From contig NZ_JACJQG010000052.1 of assembly GCF_014696435.1 (NCBI RefSeq), positions 1-64,000 on the forward strand: a stretch of DNA of 64,000 nt, read 5' to 3'. Of the stretch, positions 7,905-17,000 are shown in pieces (position 1 is the stretch's first letter; each line of letters opens with the position of its first letter). This stretch comes from Calothrix anomala FACHB-343. GTDB taxonomy: Bacteria > Cyanobacteriota > Cyanobacteriia > Cyanobacteriales > Nostocaceae. The notes beneath the pieces are model-generated. The model was not told where the DNA came from, did no database searches, and saw only the letters and a list, made by a program, of their open reading frames with translations. The position numbers and the translations under genes are program-made.

Positions 7905-8693
7905 ATGTCATCACACGCTTTGAAATTTGTACTTTTGAGTAGCTTAGGATTATCTTGTTTTCTAGGTAATTCCGTAGCAATGGCACAAGTTGATACATCT
8001 GGTGGTGTTGTCGTCCCCACAGATTCTACAGGCCCGTCAACCAGCACGCCAGTACCCGTAGATACCGCCACAGGTACACCTCCAGTTGATAGTAACACGC
8101 GCTTTAGCTGTCAGGTTTATAACGGTCAACATACAGTCATGTATCAACCCCAAAGTCAACCAGGCCAATACTTTGCTTGGGCTGCACCTGCAACTTTGGG
8201 TGGTGGTTGGGATATGCAAAAACGCTGTGCAACAATCGCCAGTCGCTTAGAATCCTATCGTCCCGATGGCTTGCAAGAACTGCAAGTAACGAGATTAAAT
8301 AACGAGAACGTTGTCTGCGTCACCACAGAAGCAGTTCCTAGCTGTCGTATTGTTCTCACCGTACCCCGTGACAAAGACCCCTATAATGTCCGCAATAGCA
8401 TCTTCCAAAACCTCACCACAGCCGATAGCGGCCAGCAAACTACCGCCGTCAACACCTATCGCGGACAAGGCGGCTGGCGCGATATATACGACCTCACTCG
8501 GACAACTGTAGGTGGTAACCGAGTTTCTGACGCCAGAAGTGGTATCAATCTTAAACCATTCCTTGATCGCAAAGATGGTGGTACTGGTAGCGGATTAAAG
8601 AATGGTGTCGCTTTGCGTAACCGTTCCACTAACCAAACAGTCCGTCAACCCAATAATGGCATTCGCCTCAACCCCGATAGATTCCGCCGTTAA
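7905..8693 (+). CDS. COP23-domain secreted protein
   Basis: 262 residues with a clear signal peptide (hydrophobic 8-22, cleavage after about Ala27 in SVAMAQ). A Thr/Pro/Val-rich linker leads to the COP23 domain, which has four cysteines (FSCQVYNG, KRCATIASRL, VVCVTT, PSCRIVL), probably forming disulfides in the periplasm. COP23 was first described as a circadian-oscillating membrane-associated protein in cyanobacteria; its biochemical function is unknown. The C-terminal part (GGNRVSDARSGINLKPFLDR onward) is basic and low-complexity. An intrinsic terminator follows directly, so this is the last gene of its transcript. Translation starts at ATG 7905 after an AAGGATGATCT leader. Confidence 0.85.
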   Translation: MSSHALKFVLLSSLGLSCFLGNSVAMAQVDTSGGVVVPTDSTGPSTSTPVPVDTATGTPPVDSNTRFSCQVYNGQHTVMYQPQSQPGQYFAWAAPATLGGGWDMQKRCATIASRLESYRPDGLQELQVTRLNNENVVCVTTEAVPSCRIVLTVPRDKDPYNVRNSIFQNLTTADSGQQTTAVNTYRGQGGWRDIYDLTRTTVGGNRVSDARSGINLKPFLDRKDGGTGSGLKNGVALRNRSTNQTVRQPNNGIRLNPDRFRR

Positions 8694-8716
8694 TTTCAGA
8701 TTTATGTATATCTACA

Positions 8717-8751
8717 AAAACGCGCTGTTAAAAATGTAGCAGCGCGTTTTT
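8717..8751 (+). terminator. Intrinsic terminator after COP23 gene
   Basis: The stem AAAACGCGCTG (8717-8727) pairs with CAGCGCGTTTTT (8740-8751), with a 12-base loop and a T run. It lies 24 bases after the COP23 stop codon and is a textbook rho-independent terminator. Confidence 0.9.
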
Positions 8752-8830
8752 GTTGTTTCATCGAGTATTAACGGTGGGTAAGATTTAGCGATGTCTACGA
8801 CAAGTTGCTTTACATCTTTGCATCGGGTAA

Positions 8831-8893
8831 CAATGCGATTGTATCAAGTGACAATTCAATTGTATCGCTGTGCAATGTGATTGTATCGCCATG
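8831..8893. repeat. Three tandem 21-bp repeats upstream of sucrose-phosphate synthase
   Basis: Three units at 8831-8851, 8852-8872 and 8873-8893, each of the form CAAT-N2-(G/A)ATTGTATC-N6, followed by a fourth CAAT. The 21-bp period equals two helical turns. The array ends about 490 bases before the spsA start, so it could be a regulatory array or just a local repeat. Confidence 0.8.
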
Positions 8894-8916
8894 CAATACC
8901 ATATGAAGATGCAATC

Positions 8917-8970
8917 TAGCCTGCGAAGGCAGGCTTTGTAAGTATAGCCCCAGGCTTCTAGCCTGCGGGC
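8917..8970. repeat. Dispersed palindromic repeat (CAGGCT family), copy 1
   Basis: Two adjacent hairpins: AGCCTGCGAAGGCAGGCT and CCAGGCTTCTAGCCTGCGGG. Related copies occur at 26832-26925 and 47417-47480, sharing AGGCT-N-GAAGCCTGGGGCT and the AAGCCCAC...GTGGGCTT hairpin. This is an extragenic palindrome family. Confidence 0.75.
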
Positions 8971-9385
8971 GTTCATGTGCAGCCTCACAGAGAATGGGTA
9001 TAAGTCTTGAATCTATTACAAAAGAAACTTTCAGCTACAAATAATATTTAGTATATTAAACAACAAATAAATCCCAGTATATAACGCCATCAATCTGTGA
9101 ATTGTTTGAGCTTAATGCTGGATATTTGCCAGCAGTTTAGTAAATTATGTGCTTATACTCCAAATCTCCTCTATTCAAAACCGTTGTATCTTTTATATAT
9201 TAAATGTTGGATTTTTTACCACAGTAATAGCGAAACTTAGTTGTAATATCAATTTTTGCTGACAGGAAATCTGTTTTATAATCTGCACATGCTGGGATAA
9301 TGTGTAATTTACCTGTAGTGGTTAACAGGCATCTCTATTCAAGACTTTACGTAGGCTGGAATGCAATCATATTGAGGAATTCACT

Positions 9386-11644
9386 ATGTCAAATAGCTCA
9401 GGGTTGTATATTCTACTAGTCAGCGTTCATGGATTAATCCGAGGTCATAATTTAGAACTAGGACGAGATGCTGACACAGGTGGACAAATAAAATATGTCG
9501 TTGAACTTGCGCAAGCCTTAGCGGAAAACCCGCAAGTAGAACGTGTAGACTTAGTTACCCGTTTAGTTAACGATCCAAAAGTTAGTTCTGACTACGCTAA
9601 ACCTGTAGAAGTACTTTCAGATAAAGCACGAATTATCCGCTTAAACTGCGGCCCCCGTCGCTATCTGCGTAAAGAAGTTCTCTGGCCGCATTTAGACAAC
9701 TTTGCTGATGAGTTACTTAAACACCTGCGACAAATTGGCAAATTACCTCATGTCATACATACCCATTATGCAGATGCAGGATATGTAGGTTGTCGTGTAG
9801 CTGGTTGGTTAGGTATACCCCTAGTGCATACCGGTCACTCTTTAGGGCGTGTCAAACAACAAAGACTATTAGAACAAGGAACAAAACCAGAAGTCATTGA
9901 AAATTATTACCACATCAATACCAGAATTGAAGCCGAAGAAACTACACTAGCTAGTGCAGCTTTAATTATTGCCAGTACTAATCAAGAAGTAACCCAGCAG
10001 TATGGAATTTACGACCATTATCAACCACAAAGAATGGTTGTAATTGCCCCTGGAGTCGCTCTTGAACGCTTCTACCCCATACCGCCCAATTGGCAAGAAC
10101 CGCCTATATATAAAGACTTGCAGCGATTTCTCACAGATCCGCAAAAGCCGATCATTATGGCGCTTTCTCGTCCGGCGATTCGCAAAAATGTCGGTACTTT
10201 AGTCAAAGCCTATGGCGAAGATCCAGAATTACGTCATCTAGCGAACCTAGTCTTAATCTTAGGCAACCGCGATGATATTACAACAATGGAATCGGGGCCG
10301 CGTCAAGTACTGACAGAAATTTTCCAATTAATTGACCGTTATGACCTTTACGGTCACATTGCTTATCCCAAACATCACGGATCTGATGAAGTTCCCGAAC
10401 TCTATCGATTGCTAGCCAAAACGCGCGGAGTATTTATCAATCCCGCCTTAACAGAACCTTTTGGTTTAACCTTAATCGAAGCTACAGCCTGTGGTGTACC
10501 GATTATTGCTACATCAGATGGCGGGCCGCGAGATATTATTGCCGCTTGTGAAAATGGTTTGTTAATCGATCCGCTCAATATTCCCGAAATTCAAGCTGCA
10601 TTGCGAACAGCACTCACCGATACACAAAAATGGGAAGGTTGGTCTAGTAATGGTTTGAATCGAGTCCGGGAAAATTTCTCTTGGGAAACCCACGTAGAAC
10701 GCTATTTAGAATCTGTGCGTCAACTACCGCAACGCCGAGTCCAATCTCTGCTGAGTCCGTTGCGACTAGGGCCAGCTAGTAGCCTGAATGATTGGAACGT
10801 TCCTGAGAAAAACCGTCTACCAACAGCCGATCGCTTTTTGGTGTGCGAAATTGATAATACCTTATTAGGTGACCCAGAGGCATTGCATCAATTAATCGAT
10901 CGCATCAATAACGAAGGCGAAACTACTGGTGTAGGCATTGCTACCGGACGCAGCTTACAAAGTTCCCTAGAAATGTTAGAAGAATATCGGTTTCCCATGC
11001 CCGATGTGCTAATTGTTTCTACTGGTAGCGAAATCTATTATGGCGCTCAAGTAATTGCAGATATCAACTGGCAAAGACATATTAGCTATCATTGGCAACC
11101 AGACGCCATCCGCCAAGCAATGGCAGAACTACCAGGAGTGAAGTTACAACCTCCAGAAGGTCAAGGTAAGTTCAAAATTAGCTACTTTATCGATGAAGAA
11201 AAATCTGTCAGTTACCGAGAAATTATGCGTCATTTGCGACGGCATAAGCTCCATGTTAAAGGTATTTATAGTCACAATATGTATCTTGACTTGGTACCAA
11301 TTCGCGCTTCTAAAGGGGATGCGATTCGTTATTGTGCTTTAAAGTGGGGATTGCCAATCAAACGCTTTTTAGTTGCAGGTGCATCCGGTAACGATGAAAC
11401 CATGCTAGCTGGTAATACTTTGGGTGTAGTTGTGGGTAACTATAGCCCAGAATTAGAAAAGTTGCGTAGCTATCCCCAAGTTTATTTTGCTCAAGGGCAT
11501 TATGCTTGGGGCATTTTAGAAGCACTCGATCGTTACGACTTTTTTGGCAATTTATCAGCCACAGAATCGGAATTAAACAGTAATGGAGATTTGGGAATGC
11601 AAAAACGTGAAGAAGCAATCACAGGTGCGGTTGTATCTGTGTAA
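9386..11644 (+). CDS. spsA: Sucrose-phosphate synthase with C-terminal HAD-like domain
   Basis: 752 residues. The N-terminal 460 or so form a GT-B glycosyltransferase: HGLIRGHNLELGRDADTGGQ and YVVELAQAL at the N-terminal substrate loop, HSLGRVK, and the E-x7-E motif in EPFGLTLIEATACG. This is the UDP-glucose:fructose-6-phosphate transferase signature of SPS. From about residue 480 there is a sucrose-phosphate-phosphatase-like HAD domain (TGRSLQSSLEM, GNDETMLAG). Its first motif reads C-E488-I-D490-N-T, so the nucleophilic Asp of DxDxT is replaced by Glu and phosphatase activity is doubtful, as in other bidomainal cyanobacterial SPS. The product is a compatible solute and, in Nostocales, a carbon carrier to heterocysts. 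A GAGGAA site precedes ATG 9386. It stands alone with a long 690-base upstream region. Confidence 0.9.
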   Translation: MSNSSGLYILLVSVHGLIRGHNLELGRDADTGGQIKYVVELAQALAENPQVERVDLVTRLVNDPKVSSDYAKPVEVLSDKARIIRLNCGPRRYLRKEVLWPHLDNFADELLKHLRQIGKLPHVIHTHYADAGYVGCRVAGWLGIPLVHTGHSLGRVKQQRLLEQGTKPEVIENYYHINTRIEAEETTLASAALIIASTNQEVTQQYGIYDHYQPQRMVVIAPGVALERFYPIPPNWQEPPIYKDLQRFLTDPQKPIIMALSRPAIRKNVGTLVKAYGEDPELRHLANLVLILGNRDDITTMESGPRQVLTEIFQLIDRYDLYGHIAYPKHHGSDEVPELYRLLAKTRGVFINPALTEPFGLTLIEATACGVPIIATSDGGPRDIIAACENGLLIDPLNIPEIQAALRTALTDTQKWEGWSSNGLNRVRENFSWETHVERYLESVRQLPQRRVQSLLSPLRLGPASSLNDWNVPEKNRLPTADRFLVCEIDNTLLGDPEALHQLIDRINNEGETTGVGIATGRSLQSSLEMLEEYRFPMPDVLIVSTGSEIYYGAQVIADINWQRHISYHWQPDAIRQAMAELPGVKLQPPEGQGKFKISYFIDEEKSVSYREIMRHLRRHKLHVKGIYSHNMYLDLVPIRASKGDAIRYCALKWGLPIKRFLVAGASGNDETMLAGNTLGVVVGNYSPELEKLRSYPQVYFAQGHYAWGILEALDRYDFFGNLSATESELNSNGDLGMQKREEAITGAVVSV

Positions 11645-11678
11645 ATTGCTCTGTTGATTGAGAATTTATTCATTTTGA

Positions 11679-11703
11679 TATATACGGCTTATTGCCGTAT
11701 ATA
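11679..11703. terminator. Hairpin after spsA
   Basis: A 10-bp perfect stem (TATATACGGC at 11679-11688, GCCGTATATA at 11694-11703) with loop TTATT lies 35 bases after the spsA stop. It lacks a T tract but is well placed to stabilise or terminate the spsA transcript. Confidence 0.5.
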
Positions 11704-12016
11704 AAATTTAGACGCGCATTAGCTGATTAAATGCGATCGCCTAAATTCACACATTTCTAGATAGCACAGAGCTACATTACCATGAAAAACTCAAAATGAC
11801 CTACCTATAAGGATTTATCTAGGCTAAATCGCCGGATTTTCTGCGATAGGTGCAAAATATTCAAATTTTATTGGCTATGCCTAAAGGTTATAAGTACCAT
11901 ACTTGTAAAGCATTAGACTTTAATAACTTCTCCGATTACCCTGAATTCTTAAGGGTTGTAATTTGCAATATTTAAATTCTGCTTCCGTAAATGTAATTAG
12001 CCAAGGGGTGTCTTAA
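11704..12016. other. Intergenic region upstream of crcB pair
   Basis: No gene is visible. I looked for the fluoride (crcB) riboswitch that often precedes crcB and did not find its conserved GGNGAUGG and pseudoknot pattern. An AGGGG-type ribosome site at about 12003-12010 decides the TTG start of the first crcB. Confidence 0.5.
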
Positions 12017-12418
12017 TTGTTTCAAAATGTTACTTTGTTCGGCGTACTGGCGATCGCTGTTGGTGCGATTCCTGGGGCTGTGAGTCGCTATTACCTAACT
12101 GAATTTTGTAAAAGGTCTTTAGGTACAAACTTTCCTTACGGCACTTTTATTATCAATTTCACTGGCTGTTTACTCATGGGCTTTTTCTTCACCTTATTTA
12201 AGGGAATTAAAGGCTTTCCACCAGAGATAGATTTGTTAGTTAGAACTGGTTTTTTAGGTTCTTATACAACCTTCTCAACTTACGGATACGATACATTGAC
12301 ATTGTGGCGCAATCATAAGCAGGGAGCCACTATTTTTTACTGGGTAGGCAGTGCGATTTTAGCAGTAGTTGGGATTATCGTAGGCACTAATTTAGCGCAG
12401 CTAATTCTGGGTTCCTAG
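12017..12418 (+). CDS. crcB: CrcB/Fluc fluoride channel subunit 1
   Basis: 133 residues starting at TTG 12017, supported by AAGGGGTG seven bases upstream. It shows the Fluc signatures GAIPGAVSRYYLTE, YGTFIINFTGCLLMGF and RTGFLGSYTTFSTYGYDT, and four predicted membrane helices. Fluc channels export toxic fluoride passively; many bacteria carry two homologous genes whose products form antiparallel dimers. The paralogue follows 66 bases downstream, so the two likely form an operon and a heterodimer. Confidence in family is high; the alternative of homodimers cannot be excluded. Confidence 0.92.
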   Translation: MFQNVTLFGVLAIAVGAIPGAVSRYYLTEFCKRSLGTNFPYGTFIINFTGCLLMGFFFTLFKGIKGFPPEIDLLVRTGFLGSYTTFSTYGYDTLTLWRNHKQGATIFYWVGSAILAVVGIIVGTNLAQLILGS

Positions 12419-12484
12419 CAATTCAACTGTATAAAATCACATAATTTATAGCAAATGAAGTAGATACCAGCAAATAATTTCATC

Positions 12485-12901
12485 ATGCAAAATACTTTTA
12501 TTCGCACTGTCATAGCGATAGCTTTAGGTGCAATGCCAGGGGCTGTAGGACGCTACTTGATCACTGAATTTACCAAAGCTACTTTTGGCAAAGATTTTCC
12601 TTATTATGGGACATTTTTTATTAATGTCACAGGCTGTTTTATTATTGCTTTGTTTTACACCCTAAACGAGCAAAAGTTTAAAAGCCTTGCACCTGAAATC
12701 CGGTTAGCGATCGCGACTGGTTTTTGTGGTGCTTATACAACATTTTCAACTTACGGATTAGAAACTTTCACCCAGATAGATAAAGGCAATACAACAGTAG
12801 CTTTAATCTATTGGTTAGGCAGTATGATAGTGGGAATGCTGGGTATTCAATTAGGTGTAACCTTAGGTAAGCTTAATTCTAAATCCAGCGTGGCTGAGTA
12901 A
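12485..12901 (+). CDS. crcB: CrcB/Fluc fluoride channel subunit 2
   Basis: 138 residues, ATG 12485. It has the same motifs as its neighbour: GAMPGAVGRYLITEF, YGTFFINVTGCF and ATGFCGAYTTFSTYGLET, with four hydrophobic helices. Homology to the upstream crcB is obvious throughout, which indicates tandem duplication. Paired subunits of opposite topology are known for fluoride channels. No terminator is obvious between the genes. It ends 286 bases before the pentapeptide-repeat gene. Confidence 0.92.
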   Translation: MQNTFIRTVIAIALGAMPGAVGRYLITEFTKATFGKDFPYYGTFFINVTGCFIIALFYTLNEQKFKSLAPEIRLAIATGFCGAYTTFSTYGLETFTQIDKGNTTVALIYWLGSMIVGMLGIQLGVTLGKLNSKSSVAE

Positions 12902-13187
12902 TTAACAAATGTGGGGTAGGTAGGAAAGGCTGTGAATTCAGATATACCATCCCACAAATATCGTAAACAATAATCTATAGATTTACTTATTAATTTTCCA
13001 AATTTATTATTTTTAATATCGCCAAGTAATTTTCCAGCAACTTTGAGCAATCATGACAAGTGATATTTATGGAAGTAGATAAATTTTTATTAGCTCAAAA
13101 CATGGCATTTCTAATTGCCATTCCGGAAGCATCAAAAGCTTACTGCGTAAAGAAAATTATCTATTATGGCTGAGAGCTTTAGGGGAA

Positions 13188-13943
13188 GTGCTAGTCAAAA
13201 TCACCCAGAAATTCAGCCAGACTTTTTGGGTATTACCAACCTGGGCGATCGCTCTTGGTGTAGTTTTAATCATGTCAGCAGTTTTTATCTTAGCTGATGA
13301 ACATTCTGCACTAGGAAAACTACTCGCTGGTGTTGAGGCTATTAGTATAGTTGTAGCGGTAGTTTTATATGTGAAAGAAACGCCCGATCGCAAAAAAGAA
13401 TCTTACTACCAAGCTTGGAGTACAGTTGATGCGGCTCACGGTGTCAAAGTGAGTTATGCCAGAATTATGGCGCTGCAAGATTTAAACGAAGATGGTGTTT
13501 CCCTGAGAGGTTTAGATGCTCCGGGTGCAGAATTAGTAGAGATTAATCTTCCCCGTGCTAATCTCAGTAGAGCTAATTTAATTGATAGCGATTTAACTAA
13601 TGCCAATCTCAGTCATACCAATTTAGATAATGCTAATCTTAGCCAATGTAAACTAATTAATGCAGATTTGAGTCATGCTAACTTAGGGTTTGCTCGCTTA
13701 AATCAAGCTAATCTAAGTAGTGCTAATTTGAGCGGTGCTAATTGAATTTGTGCAGAGTTAAGTCATGCTAACTTAAGCGGTGCTAATTTAAAAAATGCAA
13801 GTTTGAGTGGCGCTAATTTGCAGGGAGCTTACCTCACTGGCGCTAATCTTAAAAATGCTCAAGTCAGCAACTATGAACTGAGTAGTGCTTTTTTAGAAGA
13901 TGCTATCATGCCTGATGGTTCAAAATATCGCTCGCAAAGTTAA
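13188..13943 (+). pseudogene. Pentapeptide-repeat membrane protein interrupted by an in-frame TGA
   Basis: The reading frame encodes two hydrophobic helices (about residues 15-36 and 46-64), a soluble segment, and from about residue 110 pentapeptide repeats A(N/D)Lxx. At 13743-13745 the frame reads TGA where the repeat pattern demands a central Leu; TTA to TGA is one transversion. Past the stop, the same frame continues with SHANLSGANLKNASLSGANL-type repeats to TAA at 13941-13943. The intact protein would be 251 residues; the current product would be 185. Function of such proteins is unknown. The GTG at 13188 is a tentative start: AGGGG lies only two bases upstream and the frame stays open further upstream. 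A sequencing error would also explain the TGA. Confidence 0.8.
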
Positions 13944-14073
13944 GTAAATCTGTAATTATATTTAAAACAATAATATAGTCAAGTAAGTCAAAATTACAAA
14001 TCAATAAGCTCATGCATCATTTAAAATTGCTATAGTTCTATAGTTCAATTACTGCTTCTCCAATCTCTATAAT

Positions 14074-17000
14074 ATGCGGGATAACCAGTCTCCTAATAAT
14101 CAACGCATTATCCATTTAACCGAAGTCTCTGCTACAGGTTTTCCTGCTGCCAATATTTATAAATATAAATGCCGCGTGCATCTGTTATCCAATGATGGTG
14201 AGATGTTGTTGCACAAGGATCTGTTTACGCGGATGCAGCCTAGCTGGTTGGTGGAGTTGAAGAATAAGGGTGACTGCACAATTTCCATAACATTCTGCTA
14301 CCGAGAAGGCGATATTACCAACCCTTGGCAAGATACAGGAACAGTTGTATTCGCGACACAGGACTATTTGCAGGTAGATGCTAACGCCGATCTAGAATTT
14401 CCGATTACAACCTGGAGTCAAGCACCACAGTTAAAGCTAAAAGTCAGACTAACCGAAAGCTGTAGTGAAGGTAGCAGCAGCACAGTTAATATATTTGGCA
14501 GACAAAATGGTTCTCGTTGGCTGCGTTCTCAAAATGGCGATCGCGCCAACGTTGAGGTTGAACTCCCCGAACTGATTGCCCTAACGCCACAGGAAGAAGT
14601 ATTGGTAAAAGACGTATGGGGAAAACTGCGATCGTGGAAAGAACTGCAGATGGAAAAGTTCTTTAAGCGTCTGTTGCTGGAAGAACCCGATTTAGAGTAT
14701 CTATTTGGCGAAGCACTCGACAGCATCACAGACTTCTTCTACGAATTGTTTGACTGCTGTGCCCATCAACTGCAACCAGAAACCCAGAATATTATCGCCG
14801 AACCCCTGACAGGTGTACTGCCAGAGCAAGAACATGGTTTTAAAACTGTTGAAGACTACGGCAAGTTTTTTGCAGATGTAGGAATGCGTCCTCATCACTG
14901 GCTAAAAGCCCGCCAGGTATGGATGTGGATGCTACCATCAATTCCCTACCTAGAAGAATACGATCGCGAAGATTTGGCAAAAGGGGTAAACTCTGCATTC
15001 TACAAATTTTTCAATACCCAGATAATTTTGCCGATGGTAGATGCGATTCGCCATTATGAAGCAGCTATACCACCCGAATTGTTTCTGAAAATGGCCGATT
15101 CTTGGCAAGTGATGAGCCAAAACAAGCAGCAAATGGGGATTGAATTTTATCAAATGCTGTTTGAGAAATATCCCTTTGTCCTACCAATATTTGGGCGGGC
15201 AGATATGGATTATCTTTCGCTGCACTTATTCCAAGCACTGGAATTTTTAGTTAATTGTCTCAAAACTGGTAGTATTGATGAGATGTTGCGAGAACTGCGC
15301 TTTTTGGGACAGGTACATGGTAGTGCTGATGTGCCCACCTGTGCTTATCCAGCAATTACAGAATGTATGATTGCCTTAATGGAAAGGCATATCCCAGATT
15401 TTACCGCAGAGGTACGCCAAGGATGGGTAACGTTGATAGAGCGAGTCATCAATGTTGTGAAACTGCCAAAGCTGAATGAAGAACGCTTGCTCAAAAAAGC
15501 CAAACAATTTATCGAGTTAATTGCCTCAGAGCAAGCCTGGGAAAGCGAAGATAAAGAACGACGATGGAAAGAAATTAAAGAAGAAGTCAAAGCCACAGGC
15601 ACTTATACTCACACCTATGAAGAATTAGCCTATGGTACCCAAGTAGCTTGGCGCAATGCGTCTAAATGTGTCGGGCGGATTGCCTGGAATAATATGGTAG
15701 TACGCGATCGCCGTCATGTTACCGACCCCGATGAAATGTTCCGGGAACTGCAAGAACATGTGCGCTTTGCTACTAACGGCGGTAATTTGCAAATTACCAT
15801 GACAGTCTTTCGTCCCAAGCAACCCAAAGAACGCTGGGGCCCCCGCATTTGGAATTCTCAACTATATCGCTATGCCGCTTATCAGCAACCAGATGGTAGT
15901 ATTTTAGGCGATCCTGCCAACTTAGACTTAACCAATGCCATCATCAAATTTGGTTGGCAACCCCCAGAAACACGCACAGCTTATGATATTTTGCCACTCG
16001 TGATTGAACCGGCTGGGCAGCAGCCGAAAATGTATCACTGGAAACGCGATGAAGTGTTGGAAGTGGAAATTGAGCATCCGACAATCCCAGAGTTCAAGTC
16101 ACTGGGGATGCGTTGGTATGCCATTCCCGCCATCAGCAACTTCTGCGTCCACATTGGCGGCATCAACTATGGTTGTATTCCCTTCAATGGCTGGTACATG
16201 GGCACAGAAATCATGCGAGATTTCTTGGACGAGTACCGCTATAACATGATGGAGGACATTGCCAAAGCCCTGAAATTAGATACTAGTTCCGAGCAAACCC
16301 TATGGCGCGATCGCGTCGCCTTGGAACTTAATATCGCTATCCTCCACTCTTTCCAAAAAGCGAAAGTCACAATGGTAGATCACCAAACCGCTTCGCGTCA
16401 GTTCTTAATTCACGACTTGCGCGAAAAGAAAGCCGGACGGGAGTGTCCTGGTGACTGGGGTTGGGTTGTCCCCGCCGTTGGTGGTAGTACCTGTCCGGTA
16501 TGGCATCATTCCATGCGCGACTTTTATCTAGAACCTGCCTATCATCATGCAGCCGATCGCTGGGCAGTAGAAGATGATATTAATTTAGAAAAATTCATTA
16601 CGGTTATTGATGAAACCGGGAATCAGCAAGACCGAATTCTGATCCTTTATGCTTCAGAAACCGGTACTGCCGAAGGATTTGCCCGCAAAGCCGCTAGACA
16701 ATTGCAACAATTCCGTCCCAAAGTCATGGCGCTGGATGAATATAGTCTTGATACCCTAGCGACAGAAAAGCTGGTATTAGTTGTGACATCAACCTTTGGC
16801 AACGGTGAAATACCAAGTAACGGCAAGCAGTTTCTCCAACGGCTCAAGCAAATGCCTGCTGGTTCCCTCAGTGGCTTAAACTATTCTGTTTTGGGGATTG
16901 GTAGCACTGTTTACGAACACTTTTGTGCAGCTGGCATAGCAGTTGATAAAGCACTTGCCAAAGCGGGAGCCAATTGTGTAGTACCTCTACACAAAGGCGA

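Noticed and set aside
11645-12016. Fluoride riboswitch expected upstream of crcB
   Set aside because: The conserved GGNGAUGG segment and pseudoknot partners of the crcB motif could not be found; only an AT-rich leader and a hairpin belonging to spsA are seen.
13743-13745. TGA as a recoded selenocysteine codon
   Set aside because: The position is a buried repeat Leu, no SECIS-like hairpin is evident, and cyanobacteria generally lack selenocysteine insertion; nonsense mutation or error is simpler.
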